Origin: an uncultured Sutterella sp.
GTDB lineage: Bacteria > Pseudomonadota > Gammaproteobacteria > Burkholderiales > Burkholderiaceae_F
Direction: 5' to 3'
Length of the DNA stretch: 12,003 bases
Assembly: GCA_900554675.1 (NCBI GenBank)
Contig: USIM01000009.1
Span: 1-12,003, forward strand
Below the pieces are notes generated by a model. It was not told the origin of the DNA. It worked only from the letters and a program-made list of their open reading frames with translations, and did not search any database. The position numbers and the translations under genes were made by a program. Positions within the stretch are counted from its first letter, which is position 1. Each line of letters opens with the position of its first letter. Shown in pieces: positions 6,174 to 12,003 of the stretch.

Positions 6174-7445
6174 ATGTCTTTGATCAAAAAGAGCGCTGCT
6201 GGTTTAGTGTTGACCGCTGCTGCCGCTGCTACGTCTGCTGCTTTTGCAGCCGGTTTCCAATTAACGGAACAATCTTCTTTGGGTCTCGGTCGTGCTTACG
6301 CCGGTGCCGGTATCGTGGGTGACGACTTGTCAGCTGTTCACTACAACCCTGCTGGTATGACTTTGTTGCCGGGCGTTCAAATGCAAGCCGGTGGTGTTTG
6401 GATTGCTGTTGACGCTCCGTTCAAGGGTAAGGGTGATTATGCAGGTGTTGAAGAAAACGGTCGTTTGAAAGGTCAAATGATTCCGGCCGGTTACATCACG
6501 CGTCAAGTTAACGACCAATTGTGGTTGGGCTTTGCCATGACGGTTCCGTTTGGTATGGGTACGCAATATGACGAAGATTGGGCTTTCGGTGATCGTGGTA
6601 CGGATTCCAAGATTTATACGTTTGATATGAATCCCAGTTTTGCCTATAGGGTAAATGATTTCATCAGCTTTGGTGGTGGTATTTCTGTTCAATATGCAAA
6701 GGCTGAATTGGGTATGTCCATGGCTCACGGCTTAGCTCGAGGTGCCGTTGAGGGAGATAGCTGGGACTGGGGGTATAACTTTGGCGTTATGGTTAGCCCA
6801 ACTGATAAGGTCCGTTTAGGTTTGTCTTATCGTTCTGCGATTGAACATGAGGCCTCTGGTACGACGGATGTTGATATTCCTGCGCTCGGGAATGTAGCAT
6901 TTGTTATGAACTCAGACGTAACCATCAAAACCCCTGATACAGTTATGTTGACGGGTACTTGGGAGGCTACTGATGACTTGCGTCTTTCTGGTTTAGTTCG
7001 TTGGGCAAAGTGGTCAAATTTCGAAACATTGACTTTGAAGAACTCTCGTTATCCTGAAGCAATTGATGCTGCCTTGGGATCAATGGGGATGACTCTTAAG
7101 GAGATTAATGTTGAGAATAATTGGGAAGATACGTGGCTCTTCTCTGTTGGCGCAGACTATAAGTTGAACAATAGTTGGACGGTTCGTGGTGGCATCGCTT
7201 ATGAAAAGGACCCGATCCAAGATCAATCCACGCGAATGGCTGCTATTCCGGATACGGATCGTCTCTGGTTGACTGTTGGTTCTACCTATAAGTACAGTGA
7301 CGATTTGCAATTTGACGTTGGGGCTGCCTACTTGAAGGGTGTTGGTGATAAGGATCTCTACGACGACGTTGGTGGTTCTAAGGTTGGCGAATACGACAAG
7401 TTGGACTGCTACATGGTTGGCGTTCAAATGCAATATCGCTTCTAA
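6174..7445 (+). CDS. fadL: FadL/OmpP1-family outer-membrane transporter
   Basis: A 423-residue outer-membrane beta-barrel for uptake of long-chain fatty acids or other hydrophobic compounds. The signal peptide is residues 1-25, cut after AFA. The mature N-terminus, AGFQLTEQSSLGLGRAYAG, is the FadL plug-type start, and the NPA motif is at 58-60 (HYNPAGMT). Alternating amphipathic strands fill the rest, and the protein ends in QMQYRF, with the terminal Phe expected for BAM-assembled barrels. Length is normal for the family. GGAGAG (6162-6167) lies 6 nt before the ATG. Codon use is highly biased (TTG, GGT, CAA) in about the first 145 codons and near the end. It is looser in the middle, where rare AGG and GGG codons appear, for example R159. 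It stands alone between two terminators. The true substrate is not knowable here. Confidence 0.92.
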   Translation: MSLIKKSAAGLVLTAAAAATSAAFAAGFQLTEQSSLGLGRAYAGAGIVGDDLSAVHYNPAGMTLLPGVQMQAGGVWIAVDAPFKGKGDYAGVEENGRLKGQMIPAGYITRQVNDQLWLGFAMTVPFGMGTQYDEDWAFGDRGTDSKIYTFDMNPSFAYRVNDFISFGGGISVQYAKAELGMSMAHGLARGAVEGDSWDWGYNFGVMVSPTDKVRLGLSYRSAIEHEASGTTDVDIPALGNVAFVMNSDVTIKTPDTVMLTGTWEATDDLRLSGLVRWAKWSNFETLTLKNSRYPEAIDAALGSMGMTLKEINVENNWEDTWLFSVGADYKLNNSWTVRGGIAYEKDPIQDQSTRMAAIPDTDRLWLTVGSTYKYSDDLQFDVGAAYLKGVGDKDLYDDVGGSKVGEYDKLDCYMVGVQMQYRF

Positions 7446-7478
7446 TTGCACCTAAATTAAGTCGGACGGCTTAATCGT

Positions 7479-7516
7479 AGCCAGGTTCTTCGAAAGGGGA
7501 ATCTGGCTTTTGTTTT
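7479..7516 (+). terminator. Intrinsic terminator of fadL
   Basis: AGCCAG (7479-7484) pairs with CTGGCT (7503-7508). The stem can continue through GTTC/GAAT and TTC/GGG to a GAAA tetraloop. It is followed by TTTTGTTTT, 33 bp after the fadL stop. Confidence 0.85.
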
Positions 7517-7560
7517 AGTAAGCGACTAATATAGCGACGGATTTAAAGGAATTTTCTCTC

Positions 7561-8115
7561 ATGGCTCTTGGCGCAACCATTTATAAAGCATCCATCGATA
7601 TCTCGGACATTGACCGTAGTTACTACGGCAGTCACTTGTGCACGCTTGCTCGTCATCCTTCGGAAACGGAAGAGCGATTGGCAGTGCGCTTATTGACCTT
7701 TTGTCTTTTTGTGGGTGAAACCGATATGCGCTTGGAGTTTGGGCGCGGCCTTTCAACGGAAGGTGAGCCCGCTCTTTGGGAGATTGATGACACGGGGCGT
7801 GTTGCTCGCTGGATTGAAGTGGGCGTGCCCGATATCAAGCAAATCCGAAAGTCCGCCGGTCGTAGCGATGAAGTCATTGTCGTGGCCTACGGAGAAGACC
7901 GTTTAGAGCCTTGGTGGCAACAAAATATGAGCGATATGCGCAAGGTTGCCAAACTGTCTGTTGCTAAGGTGTTGGATCATGAAGTGGCAACACTTGCCAA
8001 ACTCATGAGTCGCACAATGCAATTATCGGTTACGGTGCAAGACGGAGTGGTGTGGATTTCCGATAGCGTCAATACGGCGCAAATTCAGCTTCATTGGCTT
8101 TTGCGTCGAGATTGA
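7561..8115 (+). CDS. yaeQ: YaeQ family protein
   Basis: A 184-residue soluble cytoplasmic protein. The start, MALGATIYKASIDISDIDRSYY, the HPSETEERLAVRLL block (32-45) and the WIEVGVPDIKQIRKSAGRSDEV block (85-106) are hallmarks of YaeQ, and length is close to the E. coli protein (about 181). The family has a PD-(D/E)XK nuclease-like fold and was first noted as a suppressor of RfaH-related hemolysin transcription defects. Its biochemical activity remains unclear. The ATG is supported by AAAGGA 10 nt upstream and by the family N-terminus. It is convergent with ybgE, with only 4 bp between the stops and no obvious terminator, so the two transcripts may overlap. Confidence 0.93.
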   Translation: MALGATIYKASIDISDIDRSYYGSHLCTLARHPSETEERLAVRLLTFCLFVGETDMRLEFGRGLSTEGEPALWEIDDTGRVARWIEVGVPDIKQIRKSAGRSDEVIVVAYGEDRLEPWWQQNMSDMRKVAKLSVAKVLDHEVATLAKLMSRTMQLSVTVQDGVVWISDSVNTAQIQLHWLLRRD

Positions 8116-8119
8116 TCGG

Positions 8120-8389
8120 TTAGAAGAAAATTTGAATCGTGCCGATCGCAATCAAAGGCCATGCCACGATTGGAGAAAAGATAATTTTGAGAACTGGGTG
8201 TTGGGGAACGAACCCAAACCCGTAAACGTAAGCGGCGCTCATTCCCATCAATAAGCAAACAAGCCATCCGTGGGGAACCGAGTGCATATCAAGGGCAATA
8301 GCTCGAGGGTAAAGCGTTACCCCCACCGTGACGGCAATGGCCGCCACGATGGAAATAAAACGAGCGAAAAAGATACTAATCCCTTTCAT
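8120..8389 (-). CDS. ybgE: Cyd operon protein YbgE
   Basis: An 89-residue membrane protein with hydrophobic segments at about 9-30, 41-60 and 67-88. The PRAIALDMHSVPHGWLVCLLMGMSAAYVYGFGFVP core and the final cyd position fit YbgE, a small protein of unknown role at the 3' end of many cytochrome bd operons (97 residues in E. coli). Its ATG overlaps the cydX stop in a TAATG junction and lacks a strong ribosome site, so translation is probably coupled to cydX. It is the last gene of the operon. YbgE is not essential for bd oxidase in known systems. Confidence 0.85.
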   Translation of the reverse strand: MKGISIFFARFISIVAAIAVTVGVTLYPRAIALDMHSVPHGWLVCLLMGMSAAYVYGFGFVPQHPVLKIIFSPIVAWPLIAIGTIQIFF

Positions 8390-8496
8390 TACTTGTCGTG
8401 TTTTTCTTCACTATGAGTGAATTCATAGTGAGAGGCCATCATGACACTTGCGACGATGGCTAACATCAGACCGACAAACCAGTAAATGTAAAACAT
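8389..8496 (-). CDS. cydX: Cytochrome bd oxidase small subunit CydX
   Basis: A 35-residue single-helix membrane protein. The translation MFYIYWFVGLMLAIVASVM followed by MASHYEFTHSEEKHDK has the aromatic N-terminus, one transmembrane helix, and the short charged cytoplasmic tail with an E after the helix that mark CydX (YbgT). CydX binds CydA and stabilises the haem cluster of bd oxidase. AGGAG lies 6 nt before the ATG at 8494-8496, and the gene starts 12 nt after the cydB stop. An out-of-frame ATG at 8498-8500 gives no CydX-like product. The stop TAA shares a base with the ybgE start. Confidence 0.92.
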   Translation of the reverse strand: MFYIYWFVGLMLAIVASVMMASHYEFTHSEEKHDK

Positions 8497-8508
8497 GCAT
8501 TTCTCCTC

Positions 8509-9648
8509 TTAGTAGAGCGTCTTGTCGTTTTCTTTAATGTATTGAACCGTCAATTTGCCACTCATGACCTTATAGGCCCAGCTTGTGTAGATGAGCACCA
8601 AGGGTAAGAAAATCAACGTCACAATAAACATCACTTGTAAGGTGAGTTGTGAGCTTGTGCAGTCCCAAATCGTCAAAGACGATACTAAGTGACTCGAAGA
8701 AGGCAACACGAACGGGAACATTGCAATTAAGGGCGTGAGCACAATGCAAAGGATGCTGATGGCCGAGCTAATGACGGCCGTCAAAGGTTTCCAAACATAT
8801 TGGCTCAAAGTACCGAGGCCTGCAGCAATAATGGCTAAAGCAGGCACGGCATAAAGGGCCGGGTATTGTCTAAAGTTCGTAAACCAAGCGCCTTCTTCCA
8901 TGACCACCGACTTTGCCAAAGGATTGGCAACACCAGCCGGATCCAAGTGAGAAGCGATGTAACCCGGGATGCCGTAGTAAACCCAAATGCCACCAATGGC
9001 AAATAAGAGCAACGTGACGGCACCGGCAACAATCCCCACTTTGCGAGCACGGGCTTGTAATTCACCCGAGGTGCGAAGCAAAAGATAGTTGGCGCCGTGA
9101 AAGACCGTCATCGCAATGGAAACAACGCCACAAAGCAGGGCAAAGGGATTTAACAATGCCCAGAAGCTTCCCGTATAGGTCGAGCGCAAGGTTTCATCAA
9201 AGTGAAACGGTACGCCTTGGAGCATATTGCCAAAAGCCACACCAAAAATGATGGGAGGCACAAAGCTTCCGATGAAAAGTGCCCAGTCCCAAGAGGAACG
9301 CCACTTTTGAGCAGGTACGCGACTTCGATAGTCAAACGCAACAGGGCGCAGGATTAAGGCGGCCAAGACGATAAACAAAGCCCAGTAAAGGCCGGAGAAG
9401 GCCGTTGCGTAGACCAAGGGCCATGCGGCAAAGATGGCACCACCACCCGTCAACAACCAAACTTGGTTGCCGTCCCAGTGGGGAGCTACGGTATTGATCA
9501 TGATGCGACGTTCAGTATCCGTTTTGCCCAAGAACGGTAAAAGGGTACCGACGCCCATGTCTTGACCGTCCATGACGGCAAAACCAACCAGCAGTACACC
9601 GATAAAGAGCCACCAGATCAGTTTGAGAATTTCATAATCGATCAACAT
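8509..9648 (-). CDS. cydB: Cytochrome bd ubiquinol oxidase subunit II
   Basis: A 379-residue integral membrane subunit that pairs with CydA. The N-terminus, MLIDYEILKLIWWLFIGVLLVGFAVMDGQDMGVG, and the block ERRIMINTVAPHWDGNQVW are diagnostic. D30 and D59 correspond to the conserved acidic residues (Asp29 and Asp58 in E. coli) linked to proton supply and haem stability. About eight to nine hydrophobic segments follow, as expected, and length equals that of E. coli CydB. The start is 6 nt after the cydA stop, with AAGGAG overlapping the cydA end 9 nt upstream, so the genes are tightly coupled. Nothing appears truncated. Confidence 0.97.
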   Translation of the reverse strand: MLIDYEILKLIWWLFIGVLLVGFAVMDGQDMGVGTLLPFLGKTDTERRIMINTVAPHWDGNQVWLLTGGGAIFAAWPLVYATAFSGLYWALFIVLAALILRPVAFDYRSRVPAQKWRSSWDWALFIGSFVPPIIFGVAFGNMLQGVPFHFDETLRSTYTGSFWALLNPFALLCGVVSIAMTVFHGANYLLLRTSGELQARARKVGIVAGAVTLLLFAIGGIWVYYGIPGYIASHLDPAGVANPLAKSVVMEEGAWFTNFRQYPALYAVPALAIIAAGLGTLSQYVWKPLTAVISSAISILCIVLTPLIAMFPFVLPSSSHLVSSLTIWDCTSSQLTLQVMFIVTLIFLPLVLIYTSWAYKVMSGKLTVQYIKENDKTLY

Positions 9649-9654
9649 TTGTGT

Positions 9655-11223
9655 TTACTCCTTATCTGCGCTGACTTTTTGTTCAAAGTAGTAGCGGCCC
9701 GTGCCCAACAAACTGGGGCCGGTCTTAACCAAGCGAACCATCAACCACATTTCTACAACCAATAAGGCGGAGTAGAGCAAAACAAAACCAATCAAAGAAC
9801 CAGTGACACTGGCTACAGACAGTGTTGACGTTGAGAGGTGAACCGGTAAGACTTCATAGATGCTCCACGGTTGACGACCGTATTCCGCTACCATCCAACC
9901 CAATTCACAAGCGATCCACGGTAAGGGCAATGCCACAAAGGCAGCACGAAGCAACCACGTACGATTGGCAATGACATCTTTGAAGGAATAGTAAAGACTC
10001 AAGCCAAAGATAAAGAGAAGGGCTAAGCCACAACCCACCATGGCACGGAACCCCCAAAACATAATATTGACATTCGGGATCGTATCAAGGGCGGCCTGTT
10101 CAATCATTTCAGGCGTTGCGCGACTGGGCTCATTGGTGTACTTATGCAAAAGCATGCCGTAGCCCAAGTCCTTTTCATATTGCTTAAAGCGCTCTTGCAA
10201 AACCGGTTGAGAGGGATCACGACGAAGGGCCGAGAGCGTTTCTAAGGCCACGATACCGTTTTGGATACGGGCTTTATTTTGAGCAACAAGCTCTTTGATA
10301 CCGATGATTTCAGTATCTAAAGAACGTGTGGCGATGATGCCGAAAAGCCAGGGAATTTCGACATTGGCACGTGTGATTTGTTCCTTTTCATCAGGAAGAC
10401 CGAAAACGGTCATCGGAGCAGGAGCCAGGTGCGTTTCCCAAACAGCTTCCATTGAAGCCATCTTTGCGGGTTGATCGCGAGCGACAAGGTAGCCGGACTC
10501 GTCACCCAAATGAATGGTGAAGATGGAAACGATTAAACCAAAGGTAGCAGCCAAACGGAAAGAGCGCTTAGCAAATTCCATGTCGCGACCTTTGAGGATG
10601 TACCAAGCAGAAATCGCTAAAACAAAGGCTGCACCGGTCATGTAACCGGCAGAAATCGTGTGCCCGAACTTCGCTTGTGCCCAAGGACTTAAGATGACAG
10701 CGAAGAAGTCCGTCATTTCCATACGCATCGTTTGGAAATTAAAAGAAGACCCGGTGGGATATTGCATCCAGGCGTTGGCAATCAAAATCCAGAGGGCGGA
10801 CAAGTTGGAACCGATGGCCATGAAGAAGGTCACTAAAAAGTGCGTTCCTTTCTTTAGACGCTTCCAACCAAAGAAAAAAAGTCCGATGAAGGTCGATTCC
10901 AAGAAAAAGGCCATAAGCCCTTCAATGGCAAGCGGAGCCCCGAAAATATCCCCCACATAGTGAGAGTAATAGGCCCAGTTGGTGCCAAATTGGAATTCCA
11001 TGGTAATCCCGGTAGCAACGCCCAAGGCAAAGTTAATGCCAAAGAGCTTACCCCAGAATTTGGTCATATCTTTGTAGACCTCGCGACCGGTGATCAGGTA
11101 GCAAGCTTCCATGACCACCAAAAGGAAGGATAAGCCCAAGGTTAGCGGAACGAAGATAAAGTGGTACATCGACGTTAATGCAAACTGCAAACGCGAAAGA
11201 TCCACTAATTCAGAGGAAATCAT
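9655..11223 (-). CDS. cydA: Cytochrome bd ubiquinol oxidase subunit I
   Basis: A 522-residue catalytic subunit that oxidises quinol and reduces oxygen to water at haems b558, b595 and d. Expected ligands are present: H21 (SMYHFIF; H19 in E. coli), H188 ([11 protein letters not shown]186) and M395 (FRAMVG; M393). E101 and E109 ([12 protein letters not shown]) are in the oxygen and proton pathway. The quinol-binding loop after GDESGY (240-245) includes K254 and E259. It is the long-loop form, with the insert continuing to about 385, like E. coli. GRQPW is at 449-453. AAAAGGA lies 6 nt before the ATG. The gene follows cydP by 58 bp and leads directly into cydB. High-affinity bd oxidase supports growth in scarce oxygen. 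Confidence 0.97.
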   Translation of the reverse strand: MISSELVDLSRLQFALTSMYHFIFVPLTLGLSFLLVVMEACYLITGREVYKDMTKFWGKLFGINFALGVATGITMEFQFGTNWAYYSHYVGDIFGAPLAIEGLMAFFLESTFIGLFFFGWKRLKKGTHFLVTFFMAIGSNLSALWILIANAWMQYPTGSSFNFQTMRMEMTDFFAVILSPWAQAKFGHTISAGYMTGAAFVLAISAWYILKGRDMEFAKRSFRLAATFGLIVSIFTIHLGDESGYLVARDQPAKMASMEAVWETHLAPAPMTVFGLPDEKEQITRANVEIPWLFGIIATRSLDTEIIGIKELVAQNKARIQNGIVALETLSALRRDPSQPVLQERFKQYEKDLGYGMLLHKYTNEPSRATPEMIEQAALDTIPNVNIMFWGFRAMVGCGLALLFIFGLSLYYSFKDVIANRTWLLRAAFVALPLPWIACELGWMVAEYGRQPWSIYEVLPVHLSTSTLSVASVTGSLIGFVLLYSALLVVEMWLMVRLVKTGPSLLGTGRYYFEQKVSADKE

Positions 11224-11250
11224 GTTTTGTCCTTTTTTAAAGACTTATGA

Positions 11251-11264
11251 TTGATCAATATCCG
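11251..11264. promoter_or_regulatory. Possible degenerate FNR/CRP-family site before cydA
   Basis: TTGAT-N4-ATCCG resembles the FNR consensus TTGAT-N4-ATCAA, with one perfect half and three of five matches in the other. It lies 28 bp upstream of the cydA ATG, in the cydP-cydA gap. Oxygen control of cyd genes by FNR-type regulators is well known, but the site's closeness to the start codon and its weak second half make this tentative. Confidence 0.2.
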
Positions 11265-11281
11265 GCAAAATCCCAACGAAT

Positions 11282-11491
11282 TTAGGGGTTATTGGGATTG
11301 GGCGCCTTGTTTTGTTCGGTCAATAAAAGTCGTTGGCTAACGACCTCATCATTGACCGAGATGCGATTGTCCGAACCAAAGAACAAAAAGCCCAGGCAAG
11401 CAATAATGGCAATTTTGCAAGCTAGAGCTAATGCGACATTGCGCGTAAGGCGCTTGTCAGAATGAACGGAGTTCAATTTTTGGTTTGACAT
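11282..11491 (-). CDS. cydP: Putative cytochrome oxidase small subunit CydP
   Basis: A 69-residue protein with a basic N-terminus (SDKRLTRN), one transmembrane helix at about 18-39 and a periplasm-type tail (GSDNRISVNDEVVSQRLL). The pattern of R-L-R before the helix, a Lys inside its first third (CKIAI), FFG at its end, then D-R-V-D-VV-LL fits the CydP family found before cydAB in Betaproteobacteria. That family is proposed to be an accessory bd-oxidase subunit. It is the first gene of the operon, 58 bp before cydA. No Shine-Dalgarno is visible ahead of the ATG at 11489-11491, so the start is less certain, but no better one exists. A minus-strand TACAAT (11531-11536) could be a -10, without a clear -35. 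Confidence 0.72.
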   Translation of the reverse strand: MSNQKLNSVHSDKRLTRNVALALACKIAIIACLGFLFFGSDNRISVNDEVVSQRLLLTEQNKAPNPNNP

Positions 11492-11567
11492 GGGTTAAGG
11501 ATACCGAAAACCACGAGTTTGGAGCGAAACATTGTAAGAAAAACGCCGAAAACTATCGCACCCATAG

Positions 11568-11594
11568 AAAAAGCGAGCAGACGCTCGCTTTTTT
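11568..11594 (-). terminator. Intrinsic terminator of the edge gene
   Basis: GCGAGC (11573-11578) and GCTCGC (11583-11588) form a GC-rich stem around AGAC, extended by A5/T5. On the minus strand a T run follows, 17 bp after the stop at 11611. The symmetric A and T tracts mean it may work in both directions. It separates the edge gene from the cyd operon. Confidence 0.88.
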
Positions 11595-11610
11595 CATATG
11601 AGAAGATGAA

Positions 11611-12003
11611 TTACTTCTCTGCGCTTGTTTGGGCCTCGGCCTCTTCTTCTTCGCGGCTCTTCATTGAGATACGAACGGTCGGAGGCGGCGCTTTTGCGTC
11701 TTCAGCCGTCTTGCCCCAAATGCTTAACAAATCGTCTTGCGTGGGAACTGCACCAGCGGCAACGGTTGCACGACGAGCCGTCACGGACTCGCGAACAATC
11801 TTTTCAATGATGTCCAAGGGGATGCGATTTAAGTCCGGGAAAAAGAGACTTTGGCGCTCAAGATCCACTTGGATGAACTTATCACTAAAGGATTCGATCA
11901 CGCTCTTTTCAGCAACGAACAACGTCATGTCCTTTTCGCCCGATTCGAGAGCAAAAAGAGGGCCTTGCAATTCATAGAATGCCAAAGACTGACGCATGCT
12001 CTC
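11611..12003 (-). CDS. Unrecognised protein, 3' part (runs off the window)
   Basis: At least 128 residues if it starts at the ATG at 11995-11997, but the frame stays open to the window edge. GAGAGC directly before that ATG is too close to be a ribosome site, so I treat the gene as partial. The visible part has no signal peptide or membrane helix. It has a mixed alpha/beta-like region (LAFYELQGPLFALESG, TLFVAEKSVIESF), then SLFFPDLNRIPLDIIEKIVRE, and an R-rich stretch (TARRATV). The tail, REEEEAEAQTSAEK, is charged and probably disordered. I do not recognise the family and assign no function. It is cytoplasmic by appearance and transcribed on the same strand as the cyd operon but terminated before it. 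Confidence 0.7.
   Translation of the reverse strand, partial: ESMRQSLAFYELQGPLFALESGEKDMTLFVAEKSVIESFSDKFIQVDLERQSLFFPDLNRIPLDIIEKIVRESVTARRATVAAGAVPTQDDLLSIWGKTAEDAKAPPPTVRISMKSREEEEAEAQTSAEK

Noticed and set aside
6330..6728. A 132-codon open frame antisense to fadL (and another at 7080-7451)
   Set aside because: They mirror the strongly biased codons of fadL, show no family-like sequence or ribosome site, and fadL itself is clear.
8114..8147. GATCGG...CCGATC inverted repeat at the yaeQ/ybgE convergent ends
   Set aside because: Only 6 bp with a 22-base loop and no T tract on either strand, and half of it lies within ybgE codons. It is not supportable as a terminator.

Overview
The window looks like chromosomal DNA of a betaproteobacterium of order Burkholderiales, probably a gut-associated Sutterellaceae-type organism (Sutterella, Parasutterella or a relative). 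This is inferred from the set of genes: a QseBC-like two-component pair, a DUF4870-type membrane protein, FadL, YaeQ, and a cytochrome bd operon with a CydP-like small subunit. Base composition is moderate, and the native genes favour TTG and CAA codons. No taxon can be named from this sequence alone.

Layout. (1) Positions 48-3649, minus strand: a response regulator (GTG start) and a sensor histidine kinase sit 2 nt apart. They are followed after 117 bp by a periplasmic DegQ/HtrA protease. The protease gene looks mosaic: its first ~215 codons match native codon habits, while most of the rest uses CTG/CAG and has Bacteroidota-like protein motifs. (2) Positions 3763-4185, plus strand: a small DUF4870-like membrane protein, divergent from the response regulator. 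The shared intergenic region has operator-like repeats. (3) Positions 4237-5970: an IS1182-family insertion sequence with 18/19 bp inverted repeats. It is flanked by a perfect 24-bp direct repeat that is itself the complete hairpin of an intrinsic terminator. The transposase is interrupted by one in-frame TGA between the first and second catalytic aspartates. (4) Positions 6174-8115, plus strand: a FadL-type outer-membrane transporter, then a YaeQ-family protein. (5) Positions 8120-11491, minus strand: a cytochrome bd operon, cydP-cydA-cydB-cydX-ybgE, including a 35-codon cydX whose stop overlaps the ybgE start. (6) Positions 11611-12003, minus strand: the 3' part of an unrecognised gene with a strong terminator.

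How the parts relate. The two-component system and the protease are co-oriented and may form an envelope-sensing and envelope-repair unit. The same 10-mer, CTTTGTTACA, lies in gene-sense orientation upstream of both the protease and the DUF4870 gene. The cyd operon encodes a high-affinity quinol oxidase suited to low oxygen, which fits a gut habitat. FadL would import hydrophobic compounds.

I found no clearly new multi-gene system. The observations most worth checking are the mosaic protease, the insertion that duplicates and so preserves a terminator, and the nonsense-interrupted transposase.
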